Counted from the first letter of the stretch, positions 22,093-31,560 are shown. The stretch: 64,000 bases of DNA from Nematopogon swammerdamellus (GCA_946902875.1 OX336344.1:17381791-17445790); one strand, 5' to 3'. A program made the numbers and translations. The notes: generated by a model not told the origin, from the sequence alone.

Positions 22093-22404
22093 TTCAGTGA
22101 TATGTAAGAGTATAGTTGTTTCCACTCAGTGCATAGTGTGTGAGTTCACTAAGTTACTGTATTTCAATTGCGTAGCAAAGGTTGGACTTCAATACAGCGC
22201 CGAGTCTAGTGAAATATTCACTAGATTCAGCATAGGTTGTGGCCAGTCCTATTTTTTTCTTCTTCTCTTATTAACCGACGAAAGCAAAAGGAGTAGGTTC
22301 TCAATTCGAAGCTCATATATATTTTTTATATGTATATGACCAATAATTTTTTTATTGGATAGGGTTTACTTCAAAGTTAGTACCATTTTTTTGGAAAAAA
22401 ATAT

Positions 22405-22615
22405 AAATAAAAGCTTTAACAAAAAATTTTACCGACGAAAAACTTAAAAGCGAAAAATCCAATTTTGGCGGGAAATAAACCTTCCTAGCTTACTAACAGT
22501 CTCAAAATTAGTCACTTGCGTAGCTATTAAGACTAAAAGGGTTTATTACCCGCCGAAATTATATTTTTCGTTTTTCAGTTTTTTGCCGGTTAAATTTTTT
22601 GTTAAAAAGTTTTTT
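22405..22615. mobile_element. foldback/MITE with about 65-bp arms
   Basis: The left arm 'AACAAAAAATTTTACCGACG ... GGCGGGAAATAAACC' is mirrored by 'GGTTTATTACCCGCCGAAAT ... AAATTTTTTGTT'. It is nested in the 2.68-kb element. Confidence 0.7.
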
Positions 22616-22659
22616 ACAATGTATTTTTGTTTTGTGGCTGGTTGTAATGAAGGAACCGG

Positions 22660-22842
22660 AACCCTCTTGAAGGACCCGAGACTGTACTTGGGGGGAAATA
22701 TATGGGCAGGGAGAGCGTTCCAGAGTTTACCGGTTCTGTAGAGGAATGATCTGCAGAATCAATTGGTACGCATCCGCGTTAAGTCCAGCGTGTAGGGATG
22801 CAATCCCTGCCCATTGCGCGTGGTGCGAAGGTGGAAAGGGGA
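22660..22842 (-). pseudogene. CR1/Jockey-type RT C-terminal fragment
   Basis: On the minus strand it reads through the same RT end as 5966-6392, from 'CCCCTTTCCACCTTCGCACC' to 'GTAAACTCTGGAACGCTCTC' (K-L-W-N-A-L-P) and 'GGGTCCTTCAAGAGGG', where it stops. Both its 5' and its 3' end are missing. Confidence 0.7.
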
Positions 22843-23199
22843 TTTGTTATTTCAGTTAAAACTTTATACACTATGAATTCTAAATTACTTACCTAAAATT
22901 TTGATGTTAATAGTGTCAAACTTTTGATAATCGTTAACATTATTACTACCATCAGCTAAATAATGATATCTTTATCATTATCATAACCGGAGAGCTCCAT
23001 AGCCACGGCCTGCACCCGCCGGCGCGCTTGGAGGCTTGTCTCCCGCCGCCGGCGGTATTACCGTTTTTTATTTTTGTATTAATTTTGTGTATTTTTATTA
23101 CTTTTGTGTAAATATGTAAAATTAATATGAATTTTTAAAATGTGAAATAAAGGATATAATATAATAAAGCAAATTTCATTAAGACATACTAGCATGCTT

Positions 23200-23265
23200 C
23201 ATTACCATCCAACCGCATAAATTACCATCCAGGTGTTTTTCATTACCATCCACACCTTCATTACC
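23200..23265. repeat. CATTACC motif cluster, right side
   Basis: CATTACC at 23200, 23241 and 23259, plus ATTACC at 23221, followed by ATCC or TTCC. Lies 165-230 bp inside the right end of the 2.68-kb element. Confidence 0.6.
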
Positions 23266-23441
23266 TTCCATCAATTTTCTCCAAAACTAAAAGTTGTACA
23301 TAGATGCCTCTCTTATGTTACTACATCTAATAAGTACAGGAACACATATATATATAAATATATTTCAGAAAATAAAAAAATAAAAATTCCGCCAAAACAT
23401 GCAAATTTGAACGAAATGGCGGAACGACCCTAATATGTAAC

Positions 23442-23514
23442 GACCCGGTGGTGTAGTTGGTTATCGCGTTGGCGGCTCAAGCCCGAGACCCAGGTTCAAA
23501 TCCTGGTCGGGATG
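23442..23514 (+). tRNA. tRNA-like sequence, probable pseudogene
   Basis: Cloverleaf-length sequence: acceptor GACCCGG/TCGGGAT pairs at six of seven positions including G-U pairs, the D arm has 'GTGTAGTTGG', and the T stem CCAGG/CCTGG is perfect with loop TTCAAAT (B box). A T5 run four bases downstream could terminate pol III. Spacing between arms is exactly tRNA-like with a four-base variable loop. The anticodon stem pairs poorly and position 33 is G instead of T; the frame puts CTC (Glu) at the anticodon. So either a decayed tRNA gene or a tRNA-derived retroposon head. It begins 11 bp beyond the end of the 2.68-kb transposon. Confidence 0.55.
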
Positions 23515-23618
23515 TATTTTTCCAATGATTTTCGATTTTCATTTTTCTAATATAGTATATAAAGCGAGGACGTGCTTAGTACTAACATATAAACATAAAA
23601 TAAAATATGACTGTACTA

Positions 23619-23812
23619 GTGAGGCCGGTACTTAAAAAGAATAGCCCCACTGCGTCTCTCCCCGTGCATGTCGTAAAAGGCGACAGGGATAAGGACGAGA
23701 TGCCGTGCTAAAGGGCGACATTCTTGCCACCTCTCACCTTGGCACGGTCCTTCCGCCGAGTCGTGCAGCAGGTGGGTCTTTATGCCTTACTTGCTGCTTG
23801 ATGGAACTGGAC
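23619..23812 (+). mobile_element. H2-B2 repeat, 5' part
   Basis: H2 head ('GAGGCCGGTACTTAAAAAGA', 'GCCCCACTGCGTCTCTCCCC') followed by body B2 ('GATGCCGTGCTAAAGG', 'CTCTCACCTTGGCACGG'). Cut at 'TTGCTGCTTGATG', where a reverse SINE begins. Confidence 0.8.
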
Positions 23813-24018
23813 GGAAAACACGAACTATTTACATAGCCGTTTCGACCGACGTTTCGCTCAGTGCGGTGGTGTCAACCCGGCCGGGATAAACCCTACCACC
23901 TAGTTAAGGTAGGAAGGGAAGGGACATACAGTTTAACGTAACCGAACCACGGTCAGCCTCCAGCGGTCGAGCGGTCACCCATCCAAGTACTGACCGCACC
24001 ACTGAGCTACGGAGACTG
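23813..24018 (-). mobile_element. SINE, head and mid body
   Basis: Minus strand, from 'GAACTGGACGGAAAACACG' to the head end 'CACTGAGCTACGGAGACTG'. The 3' half of the SINE is absent, replaced by the B2 junction. Confidence 0.75.
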
Positions 24019-24689
24019 GAAAGTTCCGCTCTTTCGTGACTATGTTCTGCCGGTTTATAGATCACCATTTTCATATTCAATTACAAATTTATTCTCGTGC
24101 CTATTGAATCAAATGACAAACTATCTTTAAGTGGCAATGAATCTACGATTTTATGTTTACTCATAAAACGTTTGAATCGAAACGACCGTCCGCCGAGCGC
24201 TCTTAATGTCAATTAAAGTAAAAATTCCAAATATTCCGTACAATGACGAGTGAAATAAAATAAACATTGTCTGATGCTCCCCTCCGTCTCTCTGATTGAT
24301 GTCCGGTCACGGACCACTTCAGGTATCAGCGAGAATGGTCGAAAAACAAAAAACACCCGACCTAAATTGAACTCTATCTTCAAGGGCGCTAGTTTGAAAT
24401 TTAATTACTGCAACGTTTAATAATATTAAATGATTTTACACCGTTTCTCGAGTGCGTAGAGACGGTTTTAACATGAACGTGTAATAGAGATTCATTTAGG
24501 TTTGAATTATTTAGGCGTATTTTTCTGCAAAATCTACCTTACCCTTCGCTTGTGCTCTATTCATATAATTTTTGACAGTGCTTGTAAAAATAGTGACTGT
24601 CGCACGAATTTGGTGGTTATCAATCTCGTTATCAATCACTGATTATTCCATGTGTTTAATTTACTGTAGCTGTAGTTGATCATTTAAAG
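24019..24689. other. no recognised feature
   Basis: Unassigned AT-rich sequence, no supported gene. Confidence 0.4.
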
Positions 24690-24835
24690 TGATAAATCCG
24701 CCTTTGCACGCTCCTTGTTCTCTTGTTTCTGTGTATATTATTGTATATTTCTATTGTTCTATATTTTATCTTCTGTCTTCTGTATGTTAACGTTTTGTGG
24801 TGCAATAAAGAATTTCTATTTTATATTGTATCTAT
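24690..24835 (+). repeat. LINE 3' untranslated tail-like repeat
   Basis: 'GATAAATCCGCCTTTGCACG' followed by T/C-rich sequence and 'TGTGGTGCAATAAAGAATTT'. The start recurs at 4519. This resembles the 3' end of a lepidopteran LINE by appearance. Confidence 0.45.
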
Positions 24836-25025
24836 ATTTTATTAATTTGAAGAATTTCGTTTTTAATGATGCCTAGTCATTTTGGACTTTAGACTTTAGT
24901 CACATGTTCAGTTCAGTTCAGTTCAATTTATGGTTCAATTGAGTATTTTTTACAGTGTAACAAACAATGTAGCACTTAATACTATAGAATATTTCATTTT
25001 TATATATATATGTTTATAATTTGTA

Positions 25026-25172
25026 TCATCATCATCATCATCAGCCTGTATCGGTCCACTGCTGGACATAGGCCTCTCCCAAGGCACGCCACCACACGCG
25101 GTCTTCCGCTCTTCTCATCCATCCACTCCCGGCTACCTTTTTTAGGTCATCTGTCCACCTAGCCGGGTATAA
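25026..25172 (-). pseudogene. RTE-type RT C-terminal fragment
   Basis: The minus strand reads PARWTDDLKKVAGSGWMRRA, then 'EDRVWWRALGEAYVQQWTD', stop. This W-x-D-D ... A-x-D-R-x-x-W ... G-E-A-Y-V-Q-Q-W pattern closes the endonuclease/reverse-transcriptase ORF of RTE-type LINEs common in insects. The (TCATCA)n at its 3' side (25026-25040) is the tandem-repeat tail. Only about 45 residues remain. Confidence 0.8.
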
Positions 25173-25289
25173 TTTGTATACAATGAAATAATGTGTGAGA
25201 GAGATTTTGTAACATTTTTAAATTTAATTGAGCCTTCTAATACCTGTCATCAAATTTCTTAAATAATAATTTAAACATAGTCACAACAA

Positions 25290-25480
25290 ACATAAAATCG
25301 ATTAAAATACATGAACTAAAAATTCATTAATACTATGAAATAGGTCTTCCAATAAAATAGATTTTACAGATTTTCTAAATCGTGGCAGCGGTAGGGTTCT
25401 CAGTTCATTTGGTATGTGATTATAAAGCTTAATCTTCAAGGCCATGGACTTGTCTACAAGCGTGCCTGTTTACTGATACT
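25290..25480 (-). pseudogene. non-LTR RT C-terminal fragment
   Basis: The minus strand reads 'MALKIKLYNHIPNELRTLPL' then 'RFRKSVKSILLEDLFHSINE' and ends FLVHVF, stop. The K-x-Y-N-x-I-P ... F-x-x-x-(L/V)K-x-x-L-L-E ... S-I-N-E-F layout is the end of a Jockey/CR1-like RT. Different family from the neighbouring RTE-type piece. Confidence 0.65.
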
Positions 25481-25541
25481 TTCTGCATGCGAGTCTTCAA
25501 ACTTTGTATCCTAACTGGATAGCGCTTCTAGTCCGCGACTC

Positions 25542-25693
25542 TGCTGTTATGGACGTACATACATACACACATAGCGTCACACCTGTTTCCCGGTGGGGTA
25601 GGCAGAGACAACGGATATCCACGTGCCACGATCCTGACACACCTCTGCCGCCTCTTCCACTCCAATAATGTTCTTCCATGCTGTTATGGACGT
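25542..25693 (-). mobile_element. 5'-truncated RTE-type LINE stub with TSD
   Basis: The 122-bp insert 25557-25678 lies between two perfect copies of TGCTGTTATGGACGT (25542-25556 and 25679-25693), a 15-bp target-site duplication. On the minus strand it starts inside the RT ORF and ends with a (GTAT)n/(GTGT)n tail. Same family as 4598-4769. Confidence 0.9.
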
Positions 25694-26331
25694 GTAGTGT
25701 TATGGTGAATCATTGAGCTCGGCCTCACCCCTCGTCTCTGCTCTCCCCCTCTCACTCCTTCTTTCCGCTTATCTATCGGGGAGCACCGCACAATACCTAC
25801 ATACAAATAATTTGTATGCAGTGACGATGACGGTCATGATGAAATTTTTTCTGAGTTTACTCCCCATTTTCATAACATATTATTTTCATAACGCGCCTAA
25901 AGAGGTTCTTTCGAAAGTTAAAAATTCCTACGATGCATGTACTGTCAAACCGGTTTCGTACTGCAGAATGACAGTCGGCTGTCACAGGAACCGTCTCGCA
26001 TTGACTGCGAGAGACCCTACCTACGGAGGAGACCCCGTACATAATTTATTACACATATTTATTTTTATTAATTGCGGCGGCTGCTCAGATCAGACGTAAT
26101 GCGTACGATTAATTGGACCGTTTTATTTGACGGATTTATGAACACGCTATATGGCTCGATTAGTTAACTGCTATACGGCCAAAAGGCTCCATGGCGCCGA
26201 CATTTTGTTAAGCTAATATTTTACCGCCCTCATTTCCACCCTTCGATTCAAGGGATGAATATGGTCAGGTGATCTTTTGATTAAAAGCTTCGAGTGAATT
26301 TCAATTGTTAATGGACACTGTGGAATACTTT
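25694..26331. other. no recognised feature
   Basis: Unassigned. A 128-codon plus frame at 25713-26099 begins with a leucine/serine-rich stretch, but I see no family motif and no coding-like neighbours. Confidence 0.35.
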
Positions 26332-26363
26332 ATTCATTGGTGACTTATTTGTCACCAATGAAT
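26332..26363. repeat. perfect 13-bp hairpin
   Basis: ATTCATTGGTGAC (26332-26344), loop TTATTT, and its exact inverse GTCACCAATGAAT (26351-26363). It immediately precedes the H2-B2 element. Confidence 0.85.
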
Positions 26364-26366
26364 GCC

Positions 26367-26672
26367 GTGTGGGGCCGGTACTTAAAAAGAATAGCCCCAC
26401 TGCATCTCTCCCCGTGCATGTCGTTAAAGGCGACTAATGAATTAGGACAAGATGTCGTGCGACAGGCCGGTCAACTCTCACCTTGGCACGGTCCTTCCAT
26501 CGAGTCATGCAGCAGGTGGGTCTTCGTGTCTTACTTGCCGCTTGATATAGTTATCTTGTCCGAATACTTTGCTAAGCGTGGTGGTCGGTGTTGTGCTGTA
26601 ATTTCCAATAGTACTTGCAGCACAACAGTGAACTATTGTCGGGATACAGCGTGTGGTACGCTATGTATGTAA
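26367..26672 (+). mobile_element. H2-B2 repeat, full length
   Basis: Starts 'CGTGTGGGGCCGGTACTTAA'; GTGGGGC/GCCCCAC forms a 7-bp hairpin. The body includes 'CTCTCACCTTGGCACGGTCC', 'CAGCAGGTGGGTCTTCGTG' and a 9-bp hairpin GTTGTGCTG/CAGCACAAC (26590-26598, 26618-26626). It ends 'GGGATACAGCGTGTGGTA' and a TATG tail. No tRNA-type boxes. The TATG tail resembles the RTE-type LINE stubs, suggesting shared machinery (inference). Confidence 0.8.
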
Positions 26673-27574
26673 TTTTTTCCATGTAAAAAGTACGTGAATG
26701 CAGGTATTGCACTCACTTTTTTGGTGGATTAACAGTGATTTTTAAAAAGCCGTAAAACATTCGTATGTAGGTATTGTTTGTATTAGATGAAGAAGAAGAA
26801 TTTATTGTAGAACAAGCTGTGCCCGCGGCTCCGCCCGCTCTCATATTTCACTTCACTGCTAACCTCATAAACCATTTAGCGTGATAGTAAGTAGCCTATA
26901 GTTGATGGGAAGAATCAAGCTATCCGTAGAATTTTGTTTTATTAAAATCGGTTTAGTGGTTCTCGAGTTATAAGCGGACAGACAGACACTCAGACAGACA
27001 GAAAGCAGACGTTGGATTTTATTATAGGTAAGGATAAGGAAGGATGCAATTTTTTCCAGTGAAGCCTGTACAAGGTACACAGAAACATAATATTTGTTTT
27101 TGTAATCAGGTATAGGTGGCTAAGTCAAAGGGGCCAAAGTACATGCTTAGATCAGCCAATATCACCTCCAAGATGTCGACGTGCCATGTCGGAGACTTCT
27201 CTTTGGAAGTATACAGGTTTCAAGGTGTTTTTCTTTAAAAATGACTTAACTTCTAGACTGGCTAGTCCCTAGCTTCGTTTTTTGCGTTTCTTTTGCAACA
27301 TTCTAAAGGTGTCATTGCAAAGTTATACGTAACATCGTCAACTATATACCAAGTTTAACAGCTCGTCGTTTACAAGCGGGTTTAGTACGTACGTCGCTCT
27401 GCCGCGCGCAATGTCCGAAATTCCTGACTGAAATAATGATGTTCGTACATTCGCGAGACTGGAGTCGCTGCGCTCAGCTAAGAGATACCCAGGCCTAAAC
27501 TAATTCCAGTTGGTTGGCAGAGTGTTGAGTTTGATAGGAAAATAGCGCAAACAAAGATTTAAATGCAATGCAAT
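26673..27574. other. Helitron-like piece and unassigned sequence
   Basis: 26815-27015 starts 'AGCTGTGCCCGCGGCTCCGC' and contains 'AATCGGTTTAGTGGTTCTCG' before 'CAGACAGACAGAAAGC' and 'ATTATAGGTA', which looks like a Helitron-type fragment in inverted orientation. The remainder is unassigned. Confidence 0.45.
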
Positions 27575-27681
27575 GTAAGGTAAGAAAGGAAGGGACCTAC
27601 AGTTTAACGTGGAATCCGAACCACGGTCAGCCTCCAACCAACGGTCGAGCGGTCACCCATCTAAGTACTGACCGCGCTATT
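27575..27681 (-). mobile_element. SINE head fragment
   Basis: 'GGGACCTACAGTTTAACGTG' through 'TCACCCATCTAAGTACTGACCGC', the inverted head and proximal body. An ACCAACCAACGG slip has expanded the CCAACGG position. Confidence 0.7.
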
Positions 27682-28570
27682 AAGGCGAGAATAAGCGTCA
27701 AAAGGTCAACTTTAAACGAAATTATTAAGCTATTGGTGAAGATAAATATATGTTATGTATTGATCTTTAATTAACAAACATAGTGAAAAAAATTCTCTTT
27801 TAAAAGTACGAAAATTGTACATTCAAGTTAAATTATCTTGAGAAACATAAATTGTTTCAATACAAGACCCTCATAGAAATATAGATAGTATTTTTCCCTA
27901 CAATCGTAGCGAAATAAATATTTTGTTCCATCTTTCCAACACGTGAAATTTAATAAATAGTGTGATTTTCGCGCAAACGTTCATAGTCGGCGCGACGTAT
28001 CAGCCACCGCACGAGTAGAATGAATCTCGCACCTATTTACATCGGCATACGGTTCGTGTTTCAATCATCAGTGCTCCGGTAGCACGGTTTGAGTCTTATT
28101 TCCACCTTAACAGTGAGCGCACCACTGAGCTACCGAGGCTGACAAACGCACTGACACTTGACACATCGCTCAGCTTCGCTGTTAGTCTGTTAAAAAACAA
28201 CAATCTGTCAAACTAGTGAACCGCCGACATCCTACGTAGGTATGCCAGTGGAGCGCATTCAGTAGTAAATTGTAACCTCTTCAGAGAGCGAACGAGTATC
28301 CATGCATGTGGCGTGGGTCATCGCGGTTGTAAAGCAGTCACTATAACATTTACTGCTTGACTTAGTGCATGTCATTTTATAACTTTTTATAACTTTATTT
28401 TGGGGGTTTAGGCGTCAGTTGCTGGCACCGACTAATAAGCGTGCGTTGCTGGTAAAATGGAAAACATAGTAAGGCAAGAGAGAAATAAAGAAAGTTTTTT
28501 TTAAAGTGAAACTACAGTTTATACGTAGGGAGGAGTATAAAGAAATACGCGGTGATATGGAACTTTTAAA
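27682..28570. other. mostly unassigned; SINE head remnant
   Basis: Only 28115-28143 ('GCACCACTGAGCTACCGAGG' on the inverted strand) is recognised, a minimal SINE head end. The rest is unassigned AT-rich DNA. Confidence 0.4.
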
Positions 28571-28806
28571 CATACACACATACACACATACCACACGCTG
28601 TATTCCGACAATCGGGGTAAGCAGAGTAATCGGTGCTGTGCTGCAAGTACTCTTGTAAATTACAGCACAACACCACGTTTAGCAATGTATTAGGACTAGA
28701 AAGATAAGTATAAAGCAGCAGGTAAGGCACGAAGACCCATCTGCTGCACGCCTTGGAGGAAGGACCGTGCCAAGTTGAGAGCTGGCTAGCGTATCGCCTT
28801 TTAGCA
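28571..28806 (-). mobile_element. B2 repeat, tail and mid body
   Basis: The inverted (CATA)n tail, 'CCACACGCTGTATTCCGACA', the CTGCAAGTACTC hairpin region and 'GGACCGTGCCAAG' are recognised. It breaks off in 'TAGCACAGCACCTTGG' before reaching H2. Confidence 0.75.
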
Positions 28807-29154
28807 CAGCACCTTGGAAACGTATATGAAATTTAAAATGTTTACAGAATAAACATAGGATTACATAGAGAGTGAAAATTCATAACTAGGAAATAATGAA
28901 CCCGCAAACCAAAATGTAGTTAGGCATATCCTCCTATGTGAAGGAGGCTATGAGTTAGGAGTATGTAAATTTAAAGAGTTTCTCTCTCTCCTATACTGAA
29001 TCGGAGAACATAGTTTACCTAAACCCCTGTAAACCTCTTCGCCTATAGGTCCGCGTGTAATTGTACGATCAGTACTTTATACCCCAAGAATCAACCTTAT
29101 TTAGAATCATCAATCAACTCCAAAATATGCATAAACAATAATCAAATAATCATA
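28807..29154. other. no recognised feature
   Basis: Unassigned AT-rich sequence. Confidence 0.35.
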
Positions 29155-29305
29155 GAACCGGTAAATTCTGGAACGCTCTCCCGGCCGCGTGTATTTGCCC
29201 CCAAGTACAGTCTCGGGGTCTTCAAGAGGGACCTGAATCGCGTCGTTAGACACCTGGTGGCTCGGCACCATATATCGCAATGTCAATAATAAAAATATAC
29301 ATTTC
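29155..29305 (+). pseudogene. CR1-type RT/3' tail fragment
   Basis: 'AACCGGTAAATTCTGGAACG' (the L-W-N-x-L-P codons with a changed W codon region), 'TCTTCAAGAGGGACCTGAAT', then a deletion to 'CGTCGTTAGACACC' and the tail 'GGCACCATATATCGCAATGTC'. Dead and internally deleted. Confidence 0.65.
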
Positions 29306-29330
29306 TAGATTTAACATACGCCAATTTTTT

Positions 29331-29424
29331 AATTTTTTTTTTTATGGAAACTGACACGGTTGGCTACATAACCTACAACATCTGTGATGTTAGCCCATAA
29401 CACCGGGTGAACTAGGTGCCATAT
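29331..29424 (-). mobile_element. SINE body B1, 3' end
   Basis: T-run, 'TATGGAAACTGACACGGTTG' and 'GGGTGAACTAGGTGCCAT', then lost. Confidence 0.8.
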
Positions 29425-29445
29425 TATAAATAGCTATACCTATAT

Positions 29446-29690
29446 GGTCTTTCATTAGTAGGTAACGATACGCTAAGGCATGTATGTGTATCAGATACTG
29501 ATCACGTTCCCATACCAATTTTTTTTACGATATAAAAAACCTACTCACTCCTCAAATTTAATACGTGAAGTGCGCGTATTTCACTTTAATAAGTATGTTT
29601 TTTATATCGTAAAAAAAATGGTATGGGAACGTGATCAGTATCTGATACACATAAACCCCTTAGCGTATCGTTACCTACTATTGAAAGACC
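29446..29690. mobile_element. foldback element, 100-bp arms
   Basis: The left arm (about 29446-29548) is nearly the exact inverse of the right arm (about 29593-29690). 'TAGGTAACGATACGCTAAGG' and 'GTATCAGATACTGATCACGT' are mirrored, with a loop of about 45 bp. TATA-type flanks. The transcript would form a long near-perfect hairpin. No ORF of its own. Confidence 0.9.
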
Positions 29691-30040
29691 TTATATATTA
29701 AAATTTGCCCGCAACCTCGGGGCCGCGGACTCGCAAATGTTCCGTAAAGTATTTACGGAAAGCACAAACTCATCCGCACCAAACTCGAGCCGCGCAGAAG
29801 AAACTTGGAGCAACTCGACAACCTTTCTAGAGATGCGAACACGGTTTAATGACGGAAAACAAGAAAAAAATTCGAGTGCACGGATCTGCGAGGGAAGCTG
29901 CGGGCTCCGTTGGAACAAACTCACCTTCAATATTACTTGGTTGTAACGAATATATGTAACAATACATTTAATAATATTTATTGTTCAAATAAAGATTTAT
30001 TTGTAATAGTGTTAGATTTTATAATAAACTGTCTTCTAAC
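29691..30040. other. unique segment of higher GC
   Basis: 29700-29940 is richer in GC than its surroundings and open in two overlapping frames (69 plus, 79 minus codons). No motif or splice context lets me call an exon. Confidence 0.3.
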
Positions 30041-30225
30041 TTTTTTTTTTTTTATTTAGTATCCACCATGTGACGGTGCTTGTACCTCTAGCAGGTTCGG
30101 TGATGTTATCGTTTGGTGGCATGTAGGGTGGGTCATCCCTTGAGTATTCCCACCTTTACTGAAGATGGTTTTTTTTGTAACCATTGCGCAGGTCTGCTAT
30201 TGTTTGACGTTTCAGTCTCCTTATG

Positions 30226-30552
30226 TCATGTTCGGTGTCGGTCAAAGCGACAGCAAGTGTGTTTATACTTTTTGCAGTAGTTTTGTGCTTCTTCTTTCAC
30301 TGTTGCCATCTCGAGGTATTCGTGGATTTCTGCGTTACGAGTAAACCATGGTGCGCCTGATACCATGCGCAGGAATTTATTCTGGAAGCGTTGCAATATT
30401 TCGATGTTCGAATTACTAGCGGTTCCCCACAGGTGGATCCCGCATGTCCATATTGGCTTAAGTACGACCTTACAGACAAGAAGCTTGTTCTCCAAATTCA
30501 AACTTGACCGACTTTGGAGGAGCCATTCAAGGCTGTTTAGTCTCATGTTCAA
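30226..30552 (-). pseudogene. RT C-terminal domain, Jockey-like
   Basis: 108-codon minus frame. It contains 'LNLENKLLVCKVVLKPIWTC', 'GIHLWGTASNSNIEILQRFQ', 'RMVSGAPWFTRN' and 'MATVKEEAQ'. The K-x-x-L-K-P-I-W-x-x-G-I-x-L-W-G-x-A-S ... F-Q-x-K-x-L-R-M pattern is the conserved C-terminus of Jockey-clade reverse transcriptases. It follows the duplicated RT core after a frameshift and is separated from it by the second duplicate, so no continuous ORF remains. It ends at a stop before the 3' untranslated region. Confidence 0.85.
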
Positions 30553-30676
30553 TTGTTTCTTCTTAGCTTGAATGTGCTCTCTCCAAGTTTGCTTTCTGTC
30601 TAAGTGAACACCAAGATACTTTACTGTATTTTGGTGTGGTAAAGTTGTTGTTCCCAGTTGGACATTAGGGCAATTG

Positions 30677-31236
30677 CCTCTTCTCAGAGTGTAGGTAAAT
30701 GCGTAGACTTAGTAGCGCTCACTTTTATCCTCCATCTTTCTAACCATGAATTCACTGCATCCAGATGTTTTACAGTGTTACAGAGGCGACCGCCGGATCA
30801 CGGTCGCTTGCGAGTGCGGCTGTGTCGTCTGCATAAGTGGCAGAAAGAACTCCGGGAGTTTCGGGGCAGTCTGCCGTAAATAGTGTGTAAAGCACTGGCC
30901 CGAGTACTGACCCCTGGGGTACTCCAGCTCGCACATCGTAAAAAGAGGACAGCTCACTACCACTCCTCTTCTCAGAGTGTAGGTAAATGCGTAGACTTAG
31001 TAGCGCTCACTTTTATCCTCCATCTTTCTAACCATGAATTCACTGCATCCAGATGTTTTTGCAGTGTTACAGAGGCGACCGCCGGATCACGGTCGCTTGC
31101 GAGTGCGGCTGTGTCGTTTGCATAAGTGGCAGATAGAACTCCGGGTGTTTCGGGGCAGTCTGCCGTAAATAGTGTGTAAAGCACTGGCCCGAGTACTGAC
31201 CCCTGGGGTACTCCAGCTCGCACACCGTAAAAAGAG
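30677..31236 (-). repeat. 288-bp tandem duplication inside the LINE
   Basis: 30677-30947 and 30965-31236 are near-identical direct copies with offset 288 bp, both beginning CCTCTTCTCAGAGTGTAGGT. Differences include one length change in a T run and the catalytic-site base noted under findings. The short spacer 'ACAGCTCACTACCACT' lies between them. Confidence 0.92.
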
Positions 31237-31559
31237 ACCTTTACTTGAAAAATTCTACCGGAGAGGTATGACTGCAGTACTTCGTAGAGAGTATGCGGCA
31301 AATTCTTTTTGAGTTTGCACAGAAGACCAGTGTGCCATACTCTATCAAATGCCTGTTGAACATCAAGAAAGGCGGCGGAGCAGTATTCCCTCGTTTCCAA
31401 AGCATGTCTTATTTTCTGGACTATCCTGTGTATTTGTTCTATGGTCGAGTGGTGACTTCGGAAGCCAAATTGGTGATTCGGAATGAGATTTTCCTCGTCG
31501 ATTATGGGCTTTAGCCTTGATAGGAGTAGTTTCTCATACAATTTGGACAGCACAGGCAC
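30972..31559 (-). pseudogene. non-LTR reverse transcriptase core
   Basis: 195-codon minus frame starting inside the RT fingers (PVLSKLYEKLLLSRL). Visible motifs: FGFRSHHST (about residue 31-39), AAFLDVQQAFD with catalytic D at about 66, GVPQGSVLGP (116-125), and YAND at about 146-149 where YADD is expected. The first Asp of the catalytic pair is thus Asn. The duplicated copy just downstream (about 30823-30845) still encodes Y-A-D-D. The N-terminal endonuclease and ORF1 are absent. Expected activity, if intact, would be target-primed reverse transcription in the nucleus; this copy is inactive on sequence grounds. Confidence 0.88.
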
Positions 31560-31560
31560 T

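Larger units (their letters stand above)
20746..23434. mobile_element. 2.68-kb TIR element with TAAT duplication
   Basis: Element 20750-23430. The left end GGGTCGTTCCGCCATTTCGT (continuing TCAA) is matched exactly by the inverse of the right end for 24 bp, with similarity continuing through TTGCAT. Both sides are flanked by TAAT (20746-20749, 23431-23434). CATTACC motifs, mostly followed by A/TTCC, cluster near both ends. The interior holds nested repeats: SINE pieces 21569-22092, a 200-bp inverted repeat 22405-22615 and a LINE fragment 22660-22842. No transposase is recognisable, so it is non-autonomous or internally decayed. Superfamily not assigned. Confidence 0.85.
30041..31560 (-). mobile_element. 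Jockey-like LINE, 5' truncated
   Basis: Minus-strand element from a break at about 31560 to a poly(A) tail (T13 on the plus strand, 30041-30053). It contains RT motifs in the first 600 bp, a 288-bp tandem duplication of the mid-RT region (30677-30947 and 30965-31236), then a C-terminal domain at 30552-30226. The last 170 bp are 3' untranslated sequence. No target-site duplication was recognised. Jockey clade is inferred from the GFR..HST, F-L-D-V-Q-Q-A-F-D, G-V-P-Q-G-S and Y-A-D-D motifs and the W-G-T-A-S C-terminus. Confidence 0.85.

Noticed and set aside
25713..26099. 128-codon frame with a hydrophobic start
   Set aside because: No motif, no conserved partner, no splice or promoter context; the start is low-complexity Ser/Leu.
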